A stretch of 55,173 bases of DNA from a virus: the IMG/VR virus record IMGVR_UViG_3300034095_000182, positions 1-55,173 of that record. One strand, given 5' to 3'. Of this stretch, positions 10,764-18,362 are shown one piece after another (position 1 is the stretch's first letter; every line of letters starts with the position of its first letter). Below the pieces are notes generated by a model. It did not search any database and was not told where the DNA came from. It saw only the letters and a list, made by a program, of their open reading frames with translations. Position numbers and translations under genes: made by a program.

Positions 10764-12668
10764 ATGGCAATACAACAACAACCGCCAACCGGAGGTCTTA
10801 ACCAAGTCGCTCGTCCTGCGGCGCCTCCTGCGGCACCTCCTCAGCAACCTCCTAAGCAGGAGAACCTCGCCGCTCGTGCCGCTGGCATGGAGCAAGAAGG
10901 TGACGAGTCTCCGCAGGATTACTTCACCAAGACTCTTGCAGAGCGTCGCGCACAGTCTGAAGCCCTGATGGCTCAGATTGAAAAACTGAAGTCGTCTTTG
11001 GACAGCCGCAAGGGGTTGCCGTTTGACCCGGTCATGATGGCTGGTGCCGCTGGCTTCTTAAAGCCAACCAAAACCGGATCGTTCGGCGAATCGCTTGGTT
11101 ATGCCGCTGAAGGTATGTCGAGCGAAGCAGAAAAAGAATTTGCTCGTCGTCAGGCCATGCAGAAACTCGAACTTGAGTTGGCCGAAAAAGGATTGTCTGC
11201 AACGACCAAGAATCTGGAAATGGAAGACCTGTTGCGCTTGTCTGGCATGGGTGGCAAAGCAATGCCTGCACCGAGAGTTGGCCCCGCTGGCGCTCCTGCG
11301 GCTGGTGGTGCCCCTGCCGCGCCCGCTGGCGGCGCTCCTGCCGGAGGCCCCGCACCTGCACCCGCTCCCGGCTCTGTCGGTCAGACTGGCGCACCGAATC
11401 AATTGCGTCTTATCACCGACTCGGACATCACTCGCGCTTATGCCATCTCCAAAGAGCATGGCGACAAGATCGCGAATATCGCAAAGATGCAACGCGAGGA
11501 CATCATCTCTACGCCGGATGGCCCGTTCTCTCGTTCACAGCAAAAGTATCTCGAAGTCGAACCGCATCAAACCAAAATCATCGAGCGCGACTTCGGTCGC
11601 TTCATCGGCCCGAAGAAGGTGCCAGAGCGTCTGTCCCGCGAGTACGACAAAATTCGTGCAGAGGCAGTCGAGAAGAACGATCCAGACATCGAGTTTAACT
11701 GGTTCAAGCGTCAAGGCTGGCTCGAAGGCCCAATCAAGCCCACGAAAGAAGAGATTGCCGCAGGCAAGGCCCCGGTACAAACCAAGCCCGGCGACGAGCC
11801 GCTCTCAGAGTCCGAGCGCAAGATTCGTGATGAGTTGCGCAAGAAGCGTGGCGAGACAGAAATTGAGGAAGAGAAGACTCAGATCAGCACCGTCCGCCAG
11901 AACATGGAGAAGGCTCGTGGCCTGACCAATATCGCCAAGGACATGACGACTTATGCGTCGTCCAATCCTCGTGCGTTCCAGTTGTTGCAGGACACCACCA
12001 TCAAGGACGCCATCTTCCGTGCGGCTGAGAAAGGTATCACCACACCGGGCGGAACAATTGCGTTCCCTGCTCGTGAGTTGGAGACCTACAAACTCAGCCC
12101 GCAGGATCGTGAAGCGCTCCAGATGTTCATGCAGAAGTATGCTGAGTTGACGGTCAACTTCCGTAAGGTGGCTCGTGCCCCGGGCGAAGGCGCAACGACC
12201 GAGAGCGAAGGTTTGCTGTTCTCGCAGTTGGGCGCATTGCCGTCCGACACTGCGCGAGTCATCATTCTCAAGTCGCACGCACTCGAACTCAAAGCCGAGT
12301 ACGACAAGCAACTGTTCCGCGCATGGACAAAATTCAAGGGCGCAAACAAAGACGCATCCTACGGCGAATTCCTTGCTTCCGATGTCAAGGATACGCTCGA
12401 CAATCAGTACGACGCGACCTTGCAGAAAGTTCGTGAGCGCAACGCTGATCTGTTTGGTGGCAAAAAACCAGCAGAGACTAAACCAGCCGCACCTGCGGCC
12501 CCTGCGGCTCCAGCCAATCGTCCGCCTGCGGCGTCTGCTCCTGCGGCGCCTGCCGCTGGCCCAGTGCGTATCAGAAGCAAGGCGGATGAGGCGTTCAAGA
12601 AACTACCTGTTGGCGGCGTCTACATCGATGTCGACGGTACAGTGAAAAGAAAGAGGGATGGTGAATAA
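10764..12668 (+). CDS. Putative internal virion protein
   Basis: A 634-residue protein, mostly charged helices with two Ala/Pro/Gly linkers (residues about 165-205 and about 575-605). A coiled-coil-like region around 60-150 contains EKEFARRQAMQKLELELAEKGL, and a long helical part around 340-520 follows. The last 20 residues read as a small hydrophobic-basic tail (VGGVYIDVDGTVKRKRDGE). No enzyme motif was found. It overlaps the murein-hydrolase gene by one base (TAATG at 12666-12670) and is most likely ejected with it. Confidence 0.65.
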   Translation: MAIQQQPPTGGLNQVARPAAPPAAPPQQPPKQENLAARAAGMEQEGDESPQDYFTKTLAERRAQSEALMAQIEKLKSSLDSRKGLPFDPVMMAGAAGFLKPTKTGSFGESLGYAAEGMSSEAEKEFARRQAMQKLELELAEKGLSATTKNLEMEDLLRLSGMGGKAMPAPRVGPAGAPAAGGAPAAPAGGAPAGGPAPAPAPGSVGQTGAPNQLRLITDSDITRAYAISKEHGDKIANIAKMQREDIISTPDGPFSRSQQKYLEVEPHQTKIIERDFGRFIGPKKVPERLSREYDKIRAEAVEKNDPDIEFNWFKRQGWLEGPIKPTKEEIAAGKAPVQTKPGDEPLSESERKIRDELRKKRGETEIEEEKTQISTVRQNMEKARGLTNIAKDMTTYASSNPRAFQLLQDTTIKDAIFRAAEKGITTPGGTIAFPARELETYKLSPQDREALQMFMQKYAELTVNFRKVARAPGEGATTESEGLLFSQLGALPSDTARVIILKSHALELKAEYDKQLFRAWTKFKGANKDASYGEFLASDVKDTLDNQYDATLQKVRERNADLFGGKKPAETKPAAPAAPAAPANRPPAASAPAAPAAGPVRIRSKADEAFKKLPVGGVYIDVDGTVKRKRDGE

Positions 12669-14368
12669 TGGCTGAACAAAAAGCGCCACCTAAGCAAAGC
12701 GAAAGCGTCTCTGCGTTCGTCCAACAATACGGCCCCATCGCCGAGCGCGTAGGTGCAGACATTGGCGTCGACCCAAAGATCATTCTTGGTCAGTGGGGTC
12801 ATGAGACTGGCTGGGGTACAAAGATCATCCCGGGTACCTATAACCTTGGCAACATCAAAGACCCAAGCAACAAAGGCCAAAAAGCATACGACAAGCGCGA
12901 GAAGTCCAACGATGCATATCTGCGGTTTGAAGACCCAGAAGTGTTCGGCGACTACTACTCTGACTTCATCAAGCGGATGTACCCAAAAGCCGTCGGTGCT
13001 GGCTCTGATGTCACCAAGTTCTCGCAGGGCTTGAATCAAGGCGTGCGCGGTGCATATGCAAGCGACGAGAACTACCCACTCGCTTTGCGATCCGCTTACA
13101 CAACGGTTTCTAACATCCGTCCGGCGGGCGAAGAGACTAACCCGTTTGATCGCGTTCAACCGCCGTCAGACGAGACCTTAGAGTCTTCAACCCAAGGTGG
13201 CGGGCCAATGCCCGAGCGTTCTCGCCCAACCGAAGACGCCGCCACGATTGGTACGGCAATTGGTCTTGGCAAAGGCGTTTTGGAGCGTGGTGCTGAAGTC
13301 TACAAGCCGCCATCAACCGCCGCCGCAGAGGAAGGTCTTGCAAGGGCGCAGGATCGCTTCAGAATCGCTCAAGAGCGTCTGGCGAACCCTCCGCCTTCCG
13401 GAGTCAATGTCGCCGACCTAGAGGCCGAATTTCAGCGTTCCCAGAGCGTTCTACAGCAAGCAGAGCGAGAGTTGGGCGAGGCCCGCTCCAGAGCCGCGTC
13501 TATGCGCCCCGGTGCCGCCCCGGCACCTGCCGCCCCGGGTGGGGGTGGTGGCATCCCAACCGATGCCCAGAACCAGCGCGTTCAGTTGGGCACCGTGGAT
13601 GAGTCCGGAACCACTGGCCGTCAGCGTATGGGCTTCAACGAGCGCACAGCCGCAGAAGCCGCACGCCGTGAGGAGGTTGCAAAGGTTCAGGAAGAACTGC
13701 GCCGCAAGGGCGTTCTAACCGACAAGAATGTGCTGGCCGAAGCGCCCGGCATGACCACGACCAAAGGCGGCATTCAGGTGCCAGCCAGCGCGGTCTATGA
13801 GGATGAGTTGGCCCAGCGTCAAGCCGATGCTCGTACAGCGTCTCAAAGAGCCGCCGCAGACACCGAAGTCGAGCGTCTGAAGGCAGAGCAAAAGCGGGCC
13901 AGTATTGAGGCCAGCCAGAGGCGTCGAGCCGTTGAACAAGCCAAACGCGCAGAACAGCAAACGACACAGCGTGCTACTCAAAGCGCGGCCAAAGCAGAAG
14001 ATGCGTTGGCTGTGGCTCAGGCGGCGGCAGATCGCGCCCAGAAGTCTGGTCTCTCAAACTTCCAGAAGGCTGGCAAGTATGTTGCCAAGGCGCCTGTACT
14101 GGCGAATGTGGCCGGAGGTCTTGGGGCTGGATTGTCTGTTGATGAGGCTGTCAAGCGGTATCAGGCTGGTGACTATTCTGGCAGTGTGCTGGCGACTATT
14201 GAGGCCGCACTGGCGACTGCATCGATGGCTCCCCCAGTAGGCCCTGCTGGGCTTGCGGCCAAAGGCGTTGGTACGGTAGGTGGCCTTGCTATGATCCCAG
14301 TCATGATTGCTCACGACTACTTCCGCAAGCGTGGGGCGTGGGCAGAGCCTGAGAAGGCCCCGCAGTAA
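12668..14368 (+). CDS. Ejection protein with N-terminal murein hydrolase domain
   Basis: A 566-residue protein. The N-terminal 150 residues match the glucosaminidase/lysozyme-like fold (FlgJ, GH73 style): FVQQYGPIAERVGADIGVDP leads to GQWGHETGWG, where Glu46 is the expected catalytic acid. YNLGNIK and a Tyr-rich segment (EVFGDYYSDFIKR) follow. Residues 230-475 are a long Arg/Glu/Ala helical coiled-coil region. About 475-560 is Gly/Ala-rich and hydrophobic, suitable for membrane contact. This architecture matches podoviral internal proteins that digest peptidoglycan during DNA entry, like T7 gp16. It is the last gene before the UUCG terminator. Confidence 0.8.
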   Translation: MAEQKAPPKQSESVSAFVQQYGPIAERVGADIGVDPKIILGQWGHETGWGTKIIPGTYNLGNIKDPSNKGQKAYDKREKSNDAYLRFEDPEVFGDYYSDFIKRMYPKAVGAGSDVTKFSQGLNQGVRGAYASDENYPLALRSAYTTVSNIRPAGEETNPFDRVQPPSDETLESSTQGGGPMPERSRPTEDAATIGTAIGLGKGVLERGAEVYKPPSTAAAEEGLARAQDRFRIAQERLANPPPSGVNVADLEAEFQRSQSVLQQAERELGEARSRAASMRPGAAPAPAAPGGGGGIPTDAQNQRVQLGTVDESGTTGRQRMGFNERTAAEAARREEVAKVQEELRRKGVLTDKNVLAEAPGMTTTKGGIQVPASAVYEDELAQRQADARTASQRAAADTEVERLKAEQKRASIEASQRRRAVEQAKRAEQQTTQRATQSAAKAEDALAVAQAAADRAQKSGLSNFQKAGKYVAKAPVLANVAGGLGAGLSVDEAVKRYQAGDYSGSVLATIEAALATASMAPPVGPAGLAAKGVGTVGGLAMIPVMIAHDYFRKRGAWAEPEKAPQ

Positions 14369-14408
14369 AGAGTTTCTTTGCAAGGAGCAGTTGCCGCTCT
14401 CCTTCTTG

Positions 14409-14433
14409 GCCCCTCTTCGGAGGGGCTTTTTTT
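14409..14433 (+). terminator. Intrinsic terminator of the virion operon
   Basis: A 7-bp perfect stem GCCCCTC/GAGGGGC (14409-14415 and 14420-14426) closes a TTCG loop and is followed by seven T residues (14427-14433). The T-tract overlaps the stop codon of the convergent minus-strand gene. It should end plus-strand transcription only. No T-tract is present on the other side. Confidence 0.92.
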
Positions 14434-14668
14434 ATGCGTTGCCAGCGGTGCAAAGCATCAGAAGAGCGGTTTGCTTGTGCCGCTCCTCTGATTCGTGTAC
14501 CCCTTGATCAAAGCCAGTCTCATAAGCCGCGACGATGAATTTGGCGATGATGCACTCTTCATTGTGTACACCCTCGTCGAATGCTGTCGCCATCTGCCTG
14601 ATGATGTGCATATCAATCTCGAAGTTGCCTTCGGATGTCGTTTTCATGGCTTGATGAAGGACTGACAT
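14432..14668 (-). CDS. Hypothetical protein, last gene of minus operon
   Basis: A 78-residue acidic-to-neutral helical protein (HQAMKTTSEGNFEIDMHIIRQM; EECIIAKFIVAAYETGFDQG). The start has a GAGGTGA Shine-Dalgarno sequence. No family was recognised. The gene's stop lies in the T-tract of the opposing terminator, so the two operons converge with no spare bases. Confidence 0.65.
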   Translation of the reverse strand: MSVLHQAMKTTSEGNFEIDMHIIRQMATAFDEGVHNEECIIAKFIVAAYETGFDQGVHESEERHKQTALLMLCTAGNA

Positions 14669-14671
14669 AGT

Positions 14672-14893
14672 TCACCTCGGTGCGTATTTTTCCAGTGTCT
14701 CGCCTACCACGCGGTTCATATCTTTCACCATTGCAACACATCGAGCGTGTTCTTGCTTGGCAATTTCAATGCGGGCCACGGCAATTACATTCTCGGCAAA
14801 CTGGACAATGTCCACCTCGTCTGCCAAGAGGGCGTCCTTGCGGGGCTTGTCGCTTTGGAAAAAGATTTGCTTGATAAATTCTTCACTCAGCAT
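14672..14893 (-). CDS. Hypothetical protein
   Basis: A 73-residue charged, helical protein (IVQFAENVIAVARIEIAKQEHARCVAMVKDMNRV) with no known domain. It overlaps the upstream gene by 11 bases. It is probably co-translated in the SSB-exonuclease operon. Confidence 0.65.
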   Translation of the reverse strand: MLSEEFIKQIFFQSDKPRKDALLADEVDIVQFAENVIAVARIEIAKQEHARCVAMVKDMNRVVGETLEKYAPR

Positions 14894-15098
14894 TTTTGAC
14901 TTTCCATAGTTCCCAGTTGATGATTGTGTTTCGAGCGATAACGCGCTGTGGCCCGGTGTAAGGGTTCAGATCGCTATCAAGAAACTCTTCGACGATCATG
15001 TCCTTTTTCAAGAACAACTCGTGGCGCTCGGCCTTGAGTTTGTCGTCAAAGAGAGACCCGTCGCTCGTCTTAAAGGCTTCGATTTTTTCCATGATCAT
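14883..15098 (-). CDS. Hypothetical protein downstream of exonuclease
   Basis: A 71-residue protein (MIMEKIEAFKTSDGSLF; RHELFLKKDMIVEEFLD; NTIINWELWK). Start 15098 is chosen because its ATG overlaps the exonuclease stop as ATGA. An upstream extension would lie in shadow frame. The IEAFKTSDGSLF..K..A..HE pattern resembles small phage proteins with a short beta-hairpin and helix. Function unknown. Confidence 0.7.
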   Translation of the reverse strand: MIMEKIEAFKTSDGSLFDDKLKAERHELFLKKDMIVEEFLDSDLNPYTGPQRVIARNTIINWELWKVKNAE

Positions 15099-15850
15099 TT
15101 GTGTTGATTTTTGGTTTGCCAGAAAGTCAACAGTGCATGGAACATCTGCCAGCCACGAGCAAGGTCTGCCTGATCCCATTCAATGATCTTGACGAGGCCC
15201 GGCACATTGCGTGACACGAAGATGTTCGCGCATCGGGCGTCTGGCATACCCAGCCCGACACGGTAAGCAGACAACTGCATCATGTGTTCATCATAGGCGT
15301 CCACCTTGTCCGGATCAGTGAAGTCCTTGGTCTTGATGTCCACCACGAGGTTTTGAGCGTGCAGGTCGCACTTGCCGCCAAAGCCAATCTCATGGCCGAA
15401 GGAGCGCTCTGCAACCCACGCCTGATGCCCAAAATAAGCCTGTAGGGCCTCCACACAGCCCTTGACATGGTCTTGGTGCTTGTCGGCCTGTACGCCCTCG
15501 TAGAACGACTGTATCGAGGCGTGGATGTCGGTGCCAAGGTCAGCGGCGGCGCGGCCCTGCTCCTTGGAGTCATCCATGATGCGTGCGATCCACTCATCCT
15601 CTGGCTCGTCAGGGCGACGGGGAAGGGTCAATGCGGCCAACAGTACCTGCCGCTGGAGCCACTGGTTCAGAGCGGGCTTTGCGGCCACATTCAGCACCGT
15701 GGTCACTGAGGGGATCAGACCCTCTTTGCGGGCGTCACGCAAGGTTGTGTTGCGCTCCTTGCCGTTGGCCCCCACCACGGTATACCGAGGCACGCCGTCG
15801 CGGGTGTACCAGTGATTCGATTCGCTGGCGCGTGGTTCTTTTGCAATCAT
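15095..15850 (-). CDS. PD-(D/E)XK exonuclease, Cas4/RecB family
   Basis: A 251-residue nuclease. Visible motifs are LGTDIH (His110), GGKCDL (Asp162), VVDIKTK (Asp171 and Lys173), and MQLSAY (Gln192 to Tyr196, the QxxxY motif). Together these are the RecB/Cas4-type metal-dependent active site. Such phage enzymes resect DNA ends for recombination-based replication and repair. It sits four genes downstream of the SSB-like gene in the same operon, and no RecT/Erf annealing protein is seen. The start at 15850 is followed by a normal N-terminus. It overlaps both neighbours by 4 bases. Confidence 0.85.
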   Translation of the reverse strand: MIAKEPRASESNHWYTRDGVPRYTVVGANGKERNTTLRDARKEGLIPSVTTVLNVAAKPALNQWLQRQVLLAALTLPRRPDEPEDEWIARIMDDSKEQGRAAADLGTDIHASIQSFYEGVQADKHQDHVKGCVEALQAYFGHQAWVAERSFGHEIGFGGKCDLHAQNLVVDIKTKDFTDPDKVDAYDEHMMQLSAYRVGLGMPDARCANIFVSRNVPGLVKIIEWDQADLARGWQMFHALLTFWQTKNQHK

Positions 15851-16017
15851 TGTTGTGTGTCCTTGTCTTTGTTGAATGCGATGAACGCATCAGCGAGTTC
15901 GTAGGCCCGCTCAATGGCCTTGTCATCCCACTTCTCGGCGCCTTCGACCAGAACGAACTTCCAGTCAGCGCCGATGATGGCCTTGAGAATTTCCAGAGCG
16001 ATGAGGTTGCGATCCAT
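15847..16017 (-). CDS. Small hypothetical protein
   Basis: A 56-residue protein (MDRNLIALEILKAIIGADWK; AIERAYELADAFIAFNKD). The ATG at 16017 overlaps the stop of the upstream membrane gene as TAATG, so this start is preferred over the longer shadow extension. It is helical and amphipathic, and no domain was recognised. Confidence 0.7.
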   Translation of the reverse strand: MDRNLIALEILKAIIGADWKFVLVEGAEKWDDKAIERAYELADAFIAFNKDKDTQQ

Positions 16018-16181
16018 TACCAGACCCCCAGCCATACCCCGGTGCCGTGAATCCACGCAACCGGGAAGAAGAGGGCGCCAGCGATGAGAAAGCCCCATGA
16101 GGCGGTTTTAAGGCACACCACAATGTGTGTGATCCATGCGGCAATGATCCAGCCGACGAAGATGAGTGCGCCTAAGTTCAT
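16017..16181 (-). CDS. Tiny two-helix membrane protein
   Basis: A 54-residue frame reading MNLGALIFVGWIIAAWITHI onward to ...TGVWLGVW. Two hydrophobic segments (residues about 4-22 and 27-42) separated by a short polar turn suggest a hairpin membrane protein. It is joined to its neighbours by ATGA (start) and TAATG (stop) overlaps, which supports it being real. Function unknown; membrane-targeted host-takeover or superinfection roles are possible. Confidence 0.7.
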   Translation of the reverse strand: MNLGALIFVGWIIAAWITHIVVCLKTASWGFLIAGALFFPVAWIHGTGVWLGVW

Positions 16182-16390
16182 TTTGCGGGCCTCCCGGGGC
16201 GCTTTTTGGGCGTCCCATCTTTCTTCAAGCCGTACTTGGTGCGAGGGGCTGGCTGAGGTGCCGCCTGCGGTTGCAGTTGCGCCTCCACTTGCATGGATAG
16301 GCCCTCAAGGATTGCTGTGGTGCGCAGTTTGATTGCCGCCACGATGAACGGGTAATCGTCTGCTTGTATTTTTAGATGTAGGTAGTTCAT
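16178..16390 (-). CDS. Small protein with basic proline-rich tail
   Basis: A 70-residue protein. The N-terminal half is helical (MNYLHLKIQADDYPFIVAAI), then a Gln/Pro/Ala linker, and it ends in a Lys/Arg/Pro/Gly tail (KKDGTPKKRPGRPAK) that looks like an AT-hook-type DNA-binding tail. A strong AAGGAGAG ribosome-binding site precedes ATG 16390. Role unknown; DNA binding is an inference from the tail. Confidence 0.7.
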   Translation of the reverse strand: MNYLHLKIQADDYPFIVAAIKLRTTAILEGLSMQVEAQLQPQAAPQPAPRTKYGLKKDGTPKKRPGRPAK

Positions 16391-16408
16391 TGCCGCTCTC
16401 CTTCTGCC

Positions 16409-16561
16409 TTAGAAGCAGGTTGTGTTGCAGTTCCCGCGACTATCACAGCAAGTCGTGCAGGTCACGAACTTGTTGCCGTAAGACACGGTGCTGGTGGTAC
16501 AGGTCGCGTAGGCCACTGATGCAAGACCTGCAAACACTAAGCCGATAAATGCTTTTTTCAT
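16409..16561 (-). CDS. Secreted cysteine-rich micropeptide
   Basis: A 50-residue frame with a clear Sec signal peptide (MKKAFIGLVFAGLASVAYA, cleavage expected after AYA) followed by a mature part of about 31 residues with six Cys (CTTST, FVTCTTCCDS, NCNTTCF). GAGGAGAG lies just upstream of ATG 16561. It would be exported to the periplasm, where disulfides or metal binding are likely. I do not recognise a family. It is unusual in a phage replication operon. Confidence 0.75.
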   Translation of the reverse strand: MKKAFIGLVFAGLASVAYATCTTSTVSYGNKFVTCTTCCDSRGNCNTTCF

Positions 16562-16570
16562 GTTCTCTCC

Positions 16571-17221
16571 TCAAAATGGGATGTCGTCGTCCATATCGTC
16601 AAAGCCGGAAGACTTCGACGCGCTCTCGTTTTTGGCGTACTGCTGACCCTCACGGGCTTGCCATTCAGGTGAACCCTGAATCTTTTGCTTCAAGCCATCG
16701 CTGAAGGTGTCGAACATGGTCATGTCCGGTTCGTCGATGGAGAAAATGCCGGGCTTGTTGTGCCCCTCGGGGAGGCCAGCCTTTTTGACCTGCGGTGGTA
16801 CCTGCATGATCGCGGCAATGTTGGTGTACTCCTTGCCGTTGTTGCCAGTGGACTTGATGACCGAGATCATTGCCCATGCACCCAGCACATTCTTGAGTTC
16901 AAAGCCACGGAGTTCTTCCGCAGTGAACTCACGGCCACGCCAAGTCTGCAAGTCTTTGCGCAGGGTGGCTTTCTCGGCCAACGACAGCGTGAAGTTCTTG
17001 CTGATAGTCATGGGTTCGCCTTTGGCGGTGAGGATCGGTTTGCCGTTGTCGTCTTCGCCATGCACCTCGAACTGCAACATCACCTTGGGCAGGTGTTTGA
17101 TGGTTCCAAGGTACTCGGACTTTTGAGTTCCGAGGTCGACGACGCGGTAGCAACGCGCCAGATGCATACCGGGTGGTACGGGGGTGAAGGTGCCTTCGCC
17201 TTCTTTCGCTATCAAAGCCAT
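16571..17221 (-). CDS. Single-stranded DNA-binding protein-like replication protein
   Basis: A 216-residue protein whose last residues, DDMDDDIPF, form the acidic tip used by SSB proteins to recruit partners. The body (residues 1-150) is beta-rich with a conserved phage pattern (GMHLARCYRVVDLGTQKSEY, KVMLQFEVHGE, KNFTLSLAEKATLRKDLQTWRGR) known in proteins encoded next to phage exonucleases. It would coat ssDNA during replication and recombination. AGGAGCG precedes the start, which overlaps the upstream stop as TAATG. Confidence 0.8.
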   Translation of the reverse strand: MALIAKEGEGTFTPVPPGMHLARCYRVVDLGTQKSEYLGTIKHLPKVMLQFEVHGEDDNGKPILTAKGEPMTISKNFTLSLAEKATLRKDLQTWRGREFTAEELRGFELKNVLGAWAMISVIKSTGNNGKEYTNIAAIMQVPPQVKKAGLPEGHNKPGIFSIDEPDMTMFDTFSDGLKQKIQGSPEWQAREGQQYAKNESASKSSGFDDMDDDIPF

Positions 17222-17397
17222 TATTCGCTCCTAGAGGTTTCAAGTTGAGATTGACGACGAGGTACGCCGCATTCGTAGCGGATCGTTGCCCAGTCGTCGG
17301 GGGTAGCAACGCCAGCCTCAGCCCGGTCAAGGGCCTCCTCTAGCATTTGCATTCTTTCAAGCATCGCTTGATGAAATTCTGCTTCTCTGTCGTCCAT
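17221..17397 (-). CDS. First gene of leftward operon, small hypothetical
   Basis: A 58-residue protein (MDDREAEFHQAMLERMQMLE; DWATIRYECGVPRR). The N-terminal half is an amphipathic helix. It is the first gene behind the leftward promoter. Upstream of ATG 17397 is GAAAGCGAACT, the same start-proximal box seen before 22933 and 24736, and no canonical Shine-Dalgarno sequence. Function unknown. Confidence 0.7.
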   Translation of the reverse strand: MDDREAEFHQAMLERMQMLEEALDRAEAGVATPDDWATIRYECGVPRRQSQLETSRSE

Positions 17398-17410
17398 AGT
17401 TCGCTTTCAG

Positions 17411-17442
17411 GTTAAACACAGGCTGACTGTACCATGTTTAAC
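17411..17442. promoter_or_regulatory. Inverted repeat, candidate operator
   Basis: GTTAAACA (17411-17418) and TGTTTAAC (17435-17442) form a perfect 8-bp inverted repeat with a 16-base spacer. The repeat surrounds the -10 element of the leftward promoter. GTTAAAC/GTTTAAG sequences recur at the other two early promoters. It is a candidate site for the YdaS/Cro-like product of 17515-17724. Confidence 0.55.
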
Positions 17443-17454
17443 TTTAAGATACAA
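17426..17454 (-). promoter_or_regulatory. Leftward sigma-70-like promoter
   Basis: On the minus strand TTGTAT (17454-17449) and TACAGT (17431-17426) are separated by 17 bases. The match is moderate. It lies within the inverted repeat and would drive the SSB-exonuclease operon. Confidence 0.5.
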
Positions 17455-17459
17455 CCCCC

Positions 17460-17487
17460 TTGACAAGGGAGTTTTGTAGTGTATGAT
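17460..17487 (+). promoter_or_regulatory. Rightward sigma-70 promoter
   Basis: TTGACA (17460-17465), 16-base spacer, TATGAT (17482-17487). This is a near-consensus promoter 27 bases upstream of the YdaS-like gene. A strong AAGGAGA ribosome-binding site follows. It should drive the rightward replication operon. Confidence 0.8.
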
Positions 17488-17514
17488 CACCTTAAACCAA
17501 CCCAAGGAGAGTGT

Positions 17515-17724
17515 ATGACCCTAGAAGAGTACTTTGCAGACAAACCGAGAGGCGCCAAGATCGCTCTCGCCAACAAGTTGGGGGTGTCCAAGACTTGGAT
17601 GTCTCTGCTTGTCAGCGGGCGCGAACAGCCTAGTGCTGGCCTTGCCCTCATGATCGAAAAATTCACCAAAGGAGCCGTCACGCGCAAGACACTGCGGCCC
17701 GATTTATTCGGAGAAATCAAGTGA
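17515..17724 (+). CDS. YdaS/Cro-like helix-turn-helix regulator
   Basis: A 69-residue protein starting at ATG 17515 with AAGGAGAG upstream. KIALANKLGVSKTWMSLLVSG is a helix-turn-helix of the YdaS/Cro type, and the C-terminal VTRKTLRPDLF is the family's usual ending. It probably binds the operator region beside its own promoter and controls both divergent operons. It is the only candidate transcription regulator near this switch, and no CI-like partner was found. It overlaps the next gene by 4 bases. Confidence 0.85.
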   Translation: MTLEEYFADKPRGAKIALANKLGVSKTWMSLLVSGREQPSAGLALMIEKFTKGAVTRKTLRPDLFGEIK

Positions 17725-18362
17725 TCTGGTACAAATTTCACCTCGGTGATTACATCACCCACACACTGCATCTATCGGACGCGGAAGACCTTGCGTACCG
17801 TCGACTGCTCGACCTGTACTACATGAGCGAGAAAGCGATCCCGCTCAATACAGAGGAGGTGGCACGAAAAATCCGTTTGGATTTGGACATAACCGAATCG
17901 GTTTTGGGGGAGTTTTTTGAGAAGACCCCAGAAGGGTATCGAAACAGTCGTTGTGATGAAGAAATTGCGAAATATCAACATCAAGTTGCGACAAACCGAT
18001 CCCTCGGAAAGCGAGGCGGGAGGCCGAAGAAAACCGAATCGGTAACCGAATCGGAACCGAAAGCAAACCCTAAGAAGATACAGATACAGAAGAAGAATAT
18101 AAATACATCGTCGAGATTCGACGAGTTTTGGGCGGCATGGCCTTCATCAAAACGCAAGGTTGGCAAAGCCGCTGTGTTGGCGAAGTGGGAGAAGCATGGC
18201 CTTGACGAAGTGGCTGACATCATCATCGCCAATGTCGACGAACTCAAGAACTCCGAGCAGTGGACGAGTGGGTTCGAGCCAGCGCCAATGACCTACATCA
18301 ACCAACGCCGCTGGGAGGATGAGTTGATGTCTGACATCCCACCAAGCCGGAGGGCTATATGA
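17721..18362 (+). CDS. DUF1376 (YdaU-like) replication protein
   Basis: A 213-residue protein with the DUF1376 opening (WYKFHLGDYITHTLHLSDAE; RRLLDLYYMSEKAIP), which occurs in phage replication-initiation proteins. A Lys/Glu/Ser linker (about 100-130) and a C-terminal helical domain (FDEFWAAWPSSKRKVGKAA; PMTYINQRRWEDE) typical of helicase-loader/primosome proteins follow. It likely recruits the helicase encoded at 18780. The linker region carries tandem 12-bp repeats (18032-18055). Overlaps of 4 bases on both sides indicate coupling. Confidence 0.8.
   Translation: MIWYKFHLGDYITHTLHLSDAEDLAYRRLLDLYYMSEKAIPLNTEEVARKIRLDLDITESVLGEFFEKTPEGYRNSRCDEEIAKYQHQVATNRSLGKRGGRPKKTESVTESEPKANPKKIQIQKKNINTSSRFDEFWAAWPSSKRKVGKAAVLAKWEKHGLDEVADIIIANVDELKNSEQWTSGFEPAPMTYINQRRWEDELMSDIPPSRRAI

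Noticed and set aside
14369-14672. Terminator for the minus-strand operon
   Set aside because: The hairpin at 14409 has a T-tract on the plus side only. No minus-strand intrinsic terminator was seen nearby.
14389-16404. Shared GCCGCTCTCCTTCT text at about 14392 and 16392
   Set aside because: At 16392 it is the ribosome-binding site of a minus-strand gene; the other copy precedes the terminator. Two copies of a short AAGGAGAGCGGC stretch are not enough for a claim.
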